Assembly: GCA_964391025.1 (NCBI GenBank) | Contig: CAYMKJ010000133.1 | Coordinates: 1-20,661 of the forward strand | Direction: 5' to 3' | Origin: SHZI01 sp964391025 | Lineage (GTDB): Bacteria > Pseudomonadota > Gammaproteobacteria > Steroidobacterales > GCA-2729495 | Length of the DNA stretch: 20,661 nt | Shown here: in pieces, positions 1 through 5,946 of the stretch | Layout: every line of letters begins with the position of its first letter | Position numbering within the stretch: the first letter of the stretch is position 1 | Program-made: the position numbers and the translations under genes | Notes under the pieces: model-generated | Databases searched by the model: none | Seen by the model: the letters and a program-made list of their open reading frames with translations, nothing else | Told to the model about the DNA's origin: nothing

Positions 1-63
1 AATGTCCGGCTCAAAATAAAGAACGGCTTCACTTAATTAAATAGACTCGTGGGGAACTCGATC

Positions 64-678
64 ATGAAGAAGTACTTGCTTTCGATGGCAGCGTTGCTGC
101 TGTTCTCAGGCGGCGCACACGCCGTCGGCCAGGCCTATCTCCTGTCAGGCATCACCTACGAAAATACTTTTGCGGCCGTGGCACCAGTCGCTTTCTGCAA
201 CGGTTGCGGCTCGGCAATTGCGGTTAATGATGGCTTCGGTAATATCGCGCTCGCCGGCGTCGCCTGGTACTTCAATGCGGGTGGTAATGAATACTTTATT
301 TCCTTTGATGCCACCACCACGCTGGCGGCGGGTACGACACTGACCAAGCTCCCGAGCCCGGTCCCCACCTGCACGAACTTCGTTGGCTCCGTCTGTACCC
401 TCACCAACGTGCGGTCCGGACTGGGTCCCCTGAATTTCTACACGGGGATCGCGAGTGACAACCTCACGACCTGCACCAACAACCGCTGCCGCGTGGACGT
501 ATCGGTGGTCGGCACTGACCTGGTGGTGGCCATCAAGCGAGCCTTGTCGGAATCGGCGACTTCGACCTTCTCCCAGACCTACACCCTGACGTTTGCCGAG
601 GTACCGTTGCCCGCTGGCGTCTGGCTGTTCGGCTCCGCCCTCGGCCTGATGGGTTTCGCTCGTCGCAAGTTGGCCTGA
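64..678 (+). CDS. Exported VPLPA-CTERM sorting-domain protein of unknown function
   Basis: A 204-residue protein. The ATG at 64 is preferred over an in-frame GTG at 49 because a GGGGA purine run (51-55) lies 8 nt upstream and because it directly begins a signal peptide (KK, hydrophobic core, AHA at 18-20, likely cut after residue 20). The mature part is rich in Gly/Ala/Thr and has six cysteines (45, 48, 103, 111, 137, 142), which suggests disulfides outside the cytoplasm. The C-terminus has the three-part layout of PEP-CTERM/VPxxP-CTERM signals: VPLPA at 180-184, a hydrophobic stretch, then ARRK at the end. In that family the tail is processed by an exosortase-type enzyme during export; none is in this window. 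I recognise no other domain. The next gene encodes a protein with nearly the same tail and lies 70 nt downstream with no terminator between, so co-transcription is likely. Confidence 0.8.
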   Translation: MKKYLLSMAALLLFSGGAHAVGQAYLLSGITYENTFAAVAPVAFCNGCGSAIAVNDGFGNIALAGVAWYFNAGGNEYFISFDATTTLAAGTTLTKLPSPVPTCTNFVGSVCTLTNVRSGLGPLNFYTGIASDNLTTCTNNRCRVDVSVVGTDLVVAIKRALSESATSTFSQTYTLTFAEVPLPAGVWLFGSALGLMGFARRKLA

Positions 679-748
679 GGCGATCTCGAACCTCCCGACG
701 ATCAGATGAAGCAGAACGCAGCGCGCTTGGCGCGAAGGTGAAGTCGCT

Positions 749-1513
749 ATGAAGTCAGTTGCCATGAAGCCATTGCTGGCCGTCCTTACCCTTTGCCTGC
801 TGGCAAGTTCCGCAAATGCGGTGCTGGTCAGTCGCCTGAGCGGCCAGGCCTACTACGACGACGTGCTCAATATCACCTGGCTGGCCGATGCCAACCTGGC
901 GGGGTCGAACACGTTCGGCGTGAGCGGCATCGGCAGTACACCGGGTGATCTCGGCTACATGAACTGGAATACGGCGCAAAGCTGGATAACGGCCATGAAC
1001 GGGGTGAGCTATCTGGGGCGCAGCGACTGGCGCCTGCCGAAGATGATCGATATCAACAATGATGGCTGCCTGAACGACATCGCCTTTAGCGGCACCGACT
1101 GCGGCTACAACGTGGTCAGCGTGGGGCCAAACGCGTCAGAGATGGCGTCACTTTTCTACCAGACGCTCGGCAACCTCGCGTACTTCAACACCAGCGGGGT
1201 TCCGCAGCTGCCTGGGCTCGGAATTCAGTTCACGGCGCCCTTCACCAATCTCGGTAATACGCTCTACTGGTACGGGCTGGAGACGACGAGCGCCCCCCCG
1301 GTGTACCTCCCGACCCCCGACAACGCCTGGTATTTCGGCATGCCCTCCGGCGGGCAGCGGCCCCTCGACAAGACGGTGACCGACAAGATGCGGGCCTGGG
1401 CGGTGGTCGATGGGGATATCGCGGCGGCGGCGGTCCCGGTGCCCGCGGCTGTCTGGCTGTTCGGCTCCGCCCTCGGCCTCATGGGCGTGCTGCGGCGGAA
1501 AGTCTCTGCCTAG
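749..1513 (+). CDS. Exported DUF1566 (Lcl)-like protein with VPVPA-CTERM tail
   Basis: A 254-residue protein. The ATG at 749 is supported by AAGGTG at 735-740. Residues 1-24 form a signal peptide ending in ANA. The body resembles DUF1566/Lcl-type proteins: an early YYDDVLNITWLAD segment, then NWNTAQSWITAMN, then the hallmark DWRLPKMIDI, and near the end RAWAVVDGD. The tail at 229-254 is VPVPA, a hydrophobic stretch and RRK, the same sorting-signal design as the upstream protein. These domains are common in secreted PEP-CTERM proteins of environmental Proteobacteria, but no biochemical function is established. It is the second gene of a likely two-gene unit closed by the terminator at 1543-1570. 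Family assignment rests on motif recognition, not on a search. Confidence 0.82.
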   Translation: MKSVAMKPLLAVLTLCLLASSANAVLVSRLSGQAYYDDVLNITWLADANLAGSNTFGVSGIGSTPGDLGYMNWNTAQSWITAMNGVSYLGRSDWRLPKMIDINNDGCLNDIAFSGTDCGYNVVSVGPNASEMASLFYQTLGNLAYFNTSGVPQLPGLGIQFTAPFTNLGNTLYWYGLETTSAPPVYLPTPDNAWYFGMPSGGQRPLDKTVTDKMRAWAVVDGDIAAAAVPVPAAVWLFGSALGLMGVLRRKVSA

Positions 1514-1542
1514 CCTGCACTCTTAAAAAGCCTGCATCAAGC

Positions 1543-1570
1543 GACCCGCTGCGGCGGGTTTCTTGTTTTG
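1543..1570 (+). terminator. Rho-independent terminator after the CTERM gene pair
   Basis: A 6-bp GC-rich stem (ACCCGC at 1544-1549, GCGGGT at 1554-1559) with a TGCG loop is followed by TTCTTGTTTT. It lies 30 nt past the stop of the second CTERM gene and is oriented for plus-strand transcripts. Read on the minus strand it lacks a T-run, so it is not a clear terminator for the converging glycosyltransferase gene. Confidence 0.85.
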
Positions 1571-1578
1571 TGGGGACG

Positions 1579-3345
1579 CTACTGCCGCGGAAGTCGCAGG
1601 AAAGCGTCGATCCGCCTTCCCAGGTCCTGCTCGTCCGGCGCCATCGCCGTGCTTAGGATCCGCTCCAGGTTTTCCCGCGCTCCCGGATGGGTGGGATCTT
1701 GCTCCAGCGCCCGCATCAGGGCGGCGGCCGCGCCGCGCCGGTCGCCCGTCATGGCCAGCGCCGCACCGAGGTTGTTCCAGGCCTCCGGGTAGGCCTCGCG
1801 AAGATCAATAGCCGCCCGGAACTCGGCGCTCGCCTCGTCAAATTGCCTCCCGCCAGCGAGCAGGGTGCCCAGGTTGTAGTGGGCTTCGGCCATGTTCGGA
1901 TCCAGGCGCAGGGCCTCACGATTGACCTCTACTGCGTCCTCCATGCGGCCCTCTCCCGTCAGGACGTAAGCCCAGTTGTAGAACGATATGGCGAGCCGCT
2001 GCTGGGAATTGAACACAGTGACATTTGCCAGGAGTCCGGTGGCGAGGGCGGCCACACCCGCGACGAGCAGGGAACGCCACTGCCGTTCAGCACCGGCCTT
2101 GGTTACTCCCACCATCCCCGCCGCGGCAAACAGGATCAACAGCGGCACAATTGGCAGGCGGTACCTCCCAAACACGACGAACGCAATCACGCTCACCGAA
2201 ATCGCCAGCACCATCGCGTAGAGCACCCAAAGCTCTCGGCGCCGGGACCAGGTCAGGCAAACACCCGCGGCGGCCAGGGGGAGCAACACGCCGAAATTCC
2301 AGATGCCCGCCAGGCCCCGCAGCAGCCAGGACCAGTGCTGGTAGAAGTACAAGTCCTCTGCGTCAGGTACCTCGTAAGCACCCCAGAACAGCAAGGCCTT
2401 GCGGGTCATTAACTGCACCCAGGCGCCAGGCTCTGACCGGATGAAGCGCCATGATTCTCCGAGCCAATAGTGCGAAACCTCCCAAGGCGAGAGCGGCCGC
2501 CCGACCGCCTGCTCGGCCAGCAGGGTCGAGTCGATCTGCTCAAATTCCGGGGAGCCGCGCCCGGGCCGCAGAGGGATGTAGCTGCCGTCCGCGGTGGGGT
2601 TATTGCCGAGGTAAACGTTGATCCCCAGTTGTGCAGTGGTCAGCGCGAACTCGCCACCCACCGCGAGATTCCGGAGGCCCACTGGCACCAGGATGATCGC
2701 CAAGCCAATGAGTACGCACGTGGGACCCAGCCACCGGCGGACCGCGCCATGGGCCTGAAGCCACAGCCAGATGAAGAGCAGCGGTGCGAGCACCAGCGTG
2801 TTTTCCCGGAGCAGCGCCAGCAGCCCGAGCACAAGGCCCATCGTCACGCCGACGCCTGGCCGCACCCTCGCCATTGAAGCGACGATCAGCCAGATCAGGC
2901 CCGACATCAGGAAAAAGGCAATGGACTCTTTCTGCAGGACGCCGTCATAGAAGATCGCGGGCCCATAGAAGGCCGCCATCAGCCCGGCCACGAGGCCGAC
3001 CACCGGCGAGAACAGGCGTCGCCCGGCCGAGTACAGCAACGCGCCACCCAGGGAACTCAGGGTTGCCTGCAGGACATAGACGGCGCTGAGGTTCGCCCCA
3101 AAGAGAGTTCTCATGACTGCCAGCAGGTAGGGATAGAGCGGCGCCTGGAAGAACACGCCCGCACCCCGCCAGTCGCCGGCCGCGATCCGTTCTGCCCAGC
3201 TCCAGTAGCGGGCACCGTCCACGATGGGATGGCTCGAGAAGGGGACCTCCGCCGCCTGGCGCAGGTAAAGGAGCCGGACTGCAAGGGCGCAGAGGAAGAT
3301 CAGCACCGCGACAAACGCCTCGTGTTGCCGCCATCCACCTGCCAT
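1579..3345 (-). CDS. GT39/PMT_2-like membrane glycosyltransferase with C-terminal TPR repeats
   Basis: About 588 residues from the ATG at 3345. The frame stays open to a GTG at 3402, giving 607 residues; neither start has a clear ribosome binding site. The N-terminal part has many hydrophobic membrane segments. An early external loop contains HPIVDGARYWSWAERI and then APLYPYLLAV, a pattern typical of GT-C enzymes of the GT39 type, where an acidic residue in the first loop is catalytic and the sugar donor is usually a polyprenyl-phosphate sugar. The last 120 or so residues form about three tetratricopeptide repeats (YNWAYVLTGEGRMEDAVEVN, AEAHYNLGTLLAGGRQFDEA, PEAWNNLGAALAMTGDRRGA). The predicted role is transfer of a sugar to a protein or lipid at the inner membrane, with the TPR part as a docking module. 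The acceptor is unknown. It converges on the CTERM pair, whose products are possible exported substrates, but that is only an inference. Confidence 0.78.
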   Translation of the reverse strand: MAGGWRQHEAFVAVLIFLCALAVRLLYLRQAAEVPFSSHPIVDGARYWSWAERIAAGDWRGAGVFFQAPLYPYLLAVMRTLFGANLSAVYVLQATLSSLGGALLYSAGRRLFSPVVGLVAGLMAAFYGPAIFYDGVLQKESIAFFLMSGLIWLIVASMARVRPGVGVTMGLVLGLLALLRENTLVLAPLLFIWLWLQAHGAVRRWLGPTCVLIGLAIILVPVGLRNLAVGGEFALTTAQLGINVYLGNNPTADGSYIPLRPGRGSPEFEQIDSTLLAEQAVGRPLSPWEVSHYWLGESWRFIRSEPGAWVQLMTRKALLFWGAYEVPDAEDLYFYQHWSWLLRGLAGIWNFGVLLPLAAAGVCLTWSRRRELWVLYAMVLAISVSVIAFVVFGRYRLPIVPLLILFAAAGMVGVTKAGAERQWRSLLVAGVAALATGLLANVTVFNSQQRLAISFYNWAYVLTGEGRMEDAVEVNREALRLDPNMAEAHYNLGTLLAGGRQFDEASAEFRAAIDLREAYPEAWNNLGAALAMTGDRRGAAAALMRALEQDPTHPGARENLERILSTAMAPDEQDLGRRIDAFLRLPRQ

Positions 3346-3521
3346 GGGAGCAGATTCGTTGCGCCTGGGATCCACTGGCTGCACGTGTATCGGGTTTCCC
3401 ACCGGGTTTGGGGACTAGGCTGGAGTGCGGGCGCCGTTGGTCCAGGTGCAGCAGCTTGCCAGGCGCCCAGCACTGGCCAGCGGGCGGCTAGCGGCTCCTC
3501 AACCCGACCCCTCTATTCGTC

Positions 3522-3550
3522 TTGCCGCCTCCGGCTCCCGCCGCTACACT
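3522..3550 (+). promoter_or_regulatory. Candidate sigma70 promoter for the rimP leader / operon
   Basis: A -35-like TTGCCG (3522-3527) and a -10-like TACACT (3545-3550) are separated by exactly 17 nt, placing a start site near 3557. It lies upstream of the two terminators and of rimP, and it is the best plus-strand promoter match I see in the 3346-3874 gap. Confidence 0.5.
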
Positions 3551-3556
3551 AGGCCG

Positions 3557-3811
3557 CCAGAGTAGCGGCCCCGGAAGCGGTCCGGGGCGGTGGGGAGGGT
3601 GATTGACTGCCGCGGGAGTCGCAGCAGGTAATTACCAAAGCGGGCCCTCGCTACCAAACTAACAGCTAGAAATAGCCCCGCACGGGGCTATTTTTTTTGC
3701 GGCACGGGTGATTGTAGTCCACGGCGGTCGCTCCCGGATCAGGGGGTGCTGCCATCACCCGGCGCGTCGCCAGGGAGCGAGCAGCAAGAGTGGGCCTACG
3801 GCCCATTTTTT
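3557..3811 (+). ncRNA. Structured 5' leader of the rimP operon (rimP-leader-like attenuator)
   Basis: This is the inferred transcript between the candidate promoter and rimP. Visible stems are GGCCGC/GCGGCC near 3553-3569 (which begins at about the predicted start site), a 7-bp CCCCGGA/TCCGGGG hairpin just after it, GACT/AGTC around a GC-rich loop, GGTAATTACC, the first terminator (3670-3698), and an 8-bp stem TCGCTCCC (3728-3735) with GGGAGCGA (3773-3780). The 8-bp stem encloses a GGGTG/CACCC hairpin (3744-3748/3756-3760), and the second terminator follows 10 nt later. A rimP-leader attenuator, a stem-loop followed by a Rho-independent terminator upstream of rimP in Gammaproteobacteria, is described in the literature. 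The second half of this leader matches that layout. I infer premature termination that is relieved by an unknown signal, and I saw no known ligand-binding riboswitch core. The 5' end is approximate. Confidence 0.55.
3670..3698 (+). terminator. Strong orphan Rho-independent terminator upstream of rimP
   Basis: A 10-bp stem, AAATAGCCCC (3670-3679) with GGGGCTATTT (3684-3693), closes a GCAC loop. The run of eight T starts within the 3' arm and continues to 3698. The upstream plus-strand genes already end at their own terminator near 1570, so this one has no protein gene to serve. It probably ends a short leader or small RNA of about 140 nt from the promoter at 3522-3550. Confidence 0.85.
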
Positions 3812-3816
3812 GTTTT
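3791..3816 (+). terminator. Second Rho-independent terminator (attenuator) before rimP
   Basis: The stem TGGGCC (3791-3796) and GGCCCA (3800-3805) closes a 3-nt TAC loop and is followed by TTTTTTGTTTT. It sits about 60 nt upstream of the rimP start and directly after the closed stem at 3728-3780, which suits a conditional attenuator for the operon. Confidence 0.8.
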
Positions 3817-3817
3817 G

Positions 3818-3849
3818 GGCTGGCAGACCGGCCGGCTGGCAGACCGGGT
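3818..3849 (+). repeat. 16-nt tandem direct repeat in the rimP 5' untranslated region
   Basis: GGCTGGCAGACCGG occurs at 3818-3831 and again exactly at 3834-3847, a period of 16 nt. The two copies meet in the palindrome CCGGCCGG. A more diverged GGCCGGCTGACGGG follows (about 3854-3867). It lies between the second terminator and the rimP ribosome binding region. The function is unknown; it could be a slippage product or part of RNA structure. Confidence 0.7.
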
Positions 3850-3874
3850 GGTGGGCCGGCTGACGGGTAGAAGC

Positions 3875-4393
3875 ATGAGCAAGACACGGTTGCAGATGGT
3901 CGCGTTGCTGGAACCTGCCGTGGAGGCCCTGGGCTACGAACTGGTAGACCTGGAGCTGAACTTCAGCGGTCGGCGTGGTCTGCTGCGGTTGTTTATTGAT
4001 CGTCTGGGCACGGCGGGGCAACCGGTGAGCAAGCAGCTTGCCGGGGAGCCCGCGGAGGGGCCGCGAAGCGACGGCATCCGCGTTGAGGATTGCGAAGCGG
4101 TCAGCCGGCAGGTCAGTGCCGTACTGGACGTCGAAGACCCGCTCCAGCGGGACTATGCTCTGGAGGTTTCGTCGCCGGGCCTGGACCGGAAGCTGGTCAA
4201 GCCGGCGCACTTTGACCGGTTCGCCGGGAAAGCCGTGCAGGGGCGCTTCCGCCAGATGCTGGACGGCCGCCGACGCTTTACGGGGACGTTAGTGGGACGG
4301 AATGGACCGGTGGTAATGATCCGGGTCGAGAATGCCGACCTGACGGTGTCGATGGAGGATCTGGAAGTCATCCGGCTGGTGCCGGAGTACTGA
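3875..4393 (+). CDS. rimP: Ribosome maturation factor RimP
   Basis: A 172-residue protein needed for assembly of the 30S subunit, where it binds the free subunit. The N-terminal half has LEPAVEALGYELVDLEL and the family segment RVEDCEAVSRQVSAVLDVED, followed by YALEVSSPGLDRKL, the strongest RimP signature. The C-terminal half (about 115-170) is the SH3-like barrel. The frame is open further upstream to 3746, but that start would lie inside the leader stem and terminator, so the ATG at 3875, which begins MSKTRLQMVALLEP, is chosen; only a weak GGGTAG precedes it. Residues about 44-67 form an extra hydrophilic loop before the VEDCE motif that is not usual in the family. It is the first gene of the operon, 13 nt before nusA. 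Confidence 0.96.
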   Translation: MSKTRLQMVALLEPAVEALGYELVDLELNFSGRRGLLRLFIDRLGTAGQPVSKQLAGEPAEGPRSDGIRVEDCEAVSRQVSAVLDVEDPLQRDYALEVSSPGLDRKLVKPAHFDRFAGKAVQGRFRQMLDGRRRFTGTLVGRNGPVVMIRVENADLTVSMEDLEVIRLVPEY

Positions 4394-4406
4394 GAGCAGA
4401 CAAATT

Positions 4407-5912
4407 ATGAACAAAGAAATTTTGATGGTGGCCGAGGCCGTCTCCAACGAGAAGGGCGTCGACCAGGAAATTATCTTCGATGCGCTGGAATCGGCGCTGG
4501 CGTCGGCTGCGCGCAAGCGCTACGGCGACGATGTGGACGTGCGTGTCAGCATCAATCGGGACACCGGTGACTACGACACTTTCCGTCGCTGGAAGGTCTT
4601 CGCCGACGACTCCACTGAACTCGAGACCCCCGATCGCGAACTGCGCATGATCGATGCCACGGACGTTGATCCGAAGGCTGAACCGGGTGGGTACGTGGAG
4701 GAACCGATTCCCTCGGTGGATTTCGGCCGGATCGCCGCCCAGACGGCCAAGCAGGTCATCGTGCAGAAGGTCCGCGAGGCGGAGCGCAAGAAGGTTATCG
4801 AGGAGTTCCAGGGCCGCGTCGGCCAGCTGCTGTCGGGCGTCGTCAAACGCGTGGACCGGAATGGTGTCTATGTGGATCTTGGCGCGAATGCCGAGGGCTT
4901 TATTCCGCGCGAACACATGATGCCCCGGGAGCCTGTGCGGCCCCAGGACCGGGTCAAGGCACTGCTGCGGGAAGTCCGCTCCGAGCCGCGGGGTCCCCAG
5001 CTGTTTCTCACCCGGACCTCGTCCCAGTTCCTGCTGGAGCTGTTCAAGATAGAGGTGCCGGAAGTCGGCCAGGGTCTCATCGAAATTCTGGCTGCCGCCC
5101 GGGATCCGGGACTGCGCGCCAAGATCGCCGTGAAAAGCAACGACCGGCGCATCGATCCCGTCGGGGCGTGCGTCGGTATGCGCGGCTCCCGAGTCCAGGC
5201 TGTGTCTAACGAGCTGGCCGGTGAACGGGTGGACATCATCCTCTGGAACGAGAGCCCGGCCCAGTTCGTGATCAACGCGATGTCCCCGGCGGAGGTCAGC
5301 TCCATTGTGGTGGACGAGGAAAGCCACAGCATGGACCTGGCGGTGCAGGAGGACAAACTCTCCCAGGCCATCGGCCGTGGCGGGCAGAACATCCGGCTCG
5401 CGAGTGAGCTCACCGGCTGGGAGCTCAACGTGATGACCGAAGCTGCTGCGGAGGAGAAGAGTGAGAAAGAGTCGCGCACGCTTCTGGAGCTGTTCATGCA
5501 GAAGCTGGATGTGGATGAGGATGTGGCTCTCATACTCGTCCAGGAAGGCTTCTCCAGCATTGAGGAAGTGGCCTACGTGCCGACCAGCGAACTGCTCGGC
5601 ATCGAGGAGTTCGATGAGGGCATGGTGGACGAATTGCGGAATCGGGCCCGTGATGTCCTGATCACGCAGGCGATCCAGAGCGAAGAGAAGGTCGACAAGG
5701 CACCGCCGGCGGAAGATTTGCTGGCCCTCGAGGGCATGGATGCGGATCTCGCCGGCCAGTTGGCGGCGCGAGGGATCCGTACGCGGGATGATCTGGCCGA
5801 GCAGGCCATTGACGACCTCGAAGGCATCGAAGGCCTGGATAACGCCCGATCCGCCAAGCTGATCATGGCGGCAAGAGCCCATTGGTTCGACCAGCAGGAG
5901 GCGGCGGGTTGA
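4407..5912 (+). CDS. nusA: Transcription elongation/termination factor NusA
   Basis: A 501-residue protein, close to the 495 of E. coli. It binds RNA polymerase, promotes pausing and takes part in Rho and antitermination complexes. Domains in order: an N-terminal polymerase-binding domain (about 1-130), an S1 domain (about 137-195, SGVVKRVDRNGVYVDLG), KH1 (about 230-280, with GACVGMRG near 252), KH2 (about 300-345, AIGRGGQNIR near 322), and two C-terminal acidic helix-hairpin-helix repeats (about 365-425 and 440-495, with the shared pattern DLEGIEGLD / ELLGIEEFD). The two C-terminal repeats are typical of gammaproteobacterial NusA. The ribosome binding site is weak (GAGAG, far upstream), so translation may be coupled to rimP. 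The stop codon lies in the loop of a hairpin before infB. Confidence 0.98.
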   Translation: MNKEILMVAEAVSNEKGVDQEIIFDALESALASAARKRYGDDVDVRVSINRDTGDYDTFRRWKVFADDSTELETPDRELRMIDATDVDPKAEPGGYVEEPIPSVDFGRIAAQTAKQVIVQKVREAERKKVIEEFQGRVGQLLSGVVKRVDRNGVYVDLGANAEGFIPREHMMPREPVRPQDRVKALLREVRSEPRGPQLFLTRTSSQFLLELFKIEVPEVGQGLIEILAAARDPGLRAKIAVKSNDRRIDPVGACVGMRGSRVQAVSNELAGERVDIILWNESPAQFVINAMSPAEVSSIVVDEESHSMDLAVQEDKLSQAIGRGGQNIRLASELTGWELNVMTEAAAEEKSEKESRTLLELFMQKLDVDEDVALILVQEGFSSIEEVAYVPTSELLGIEEFDEGMVDELRNRARDVLITQAIQSEEKVDKAPPAEDLLALEGMDADLAGQLAARGIRTRDDLAEQAIDDLEGIEGLDNARSAKLIMAARAHWFDQQEAAG

Positions 5913-5921
5913 TCACCCGCC
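5903..5921 (+). other. GC-rich hairpin at the nusA-infB junction
   Basis: The 7-bp stem GGCGGGT (5903-5909) and ACCCGCC (5915-5921) has the nusA TGA (5910-5912) in its 5-nt loop. There is no T-run, so it is not a Rho-independent terminator. It ends 14 nt before the infB Shine-Dalgarno GGAG (5936-5939), so it could affect mRNA stability or coupling between the two genes. Confidence 0.6.
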
Positions 5922-5946
5922 CCCCGGCACTTCGCGGAGCAGCTCT

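Noticed and set aside
3557..3698. A tRNA or a known housekeeping RNA (6S, SRP RNA) upstream of rimP
   Set aside because: A tRNA gene often lies near rimP in other Gammaproteobacteria, but I found no cloverleaf, T-loop motif or CCA end, and no match to the conserved SRP or 6S segments.
3746..3874. Longer RimP start within the leader
   Set aside because: The extension would be encoded by the leader stem, the terminator and the tandem repeat, and it does not resemble RimP. The ATG at 3875 fits the family N-terminus.
4368..5882. A 504-residue open frame on the minus strand opposite nusA
   Set aside because: It lies entirely antisense to a well-supported nusA, shows no recognisable motif, and is explained by high GC content reducing stop codons.
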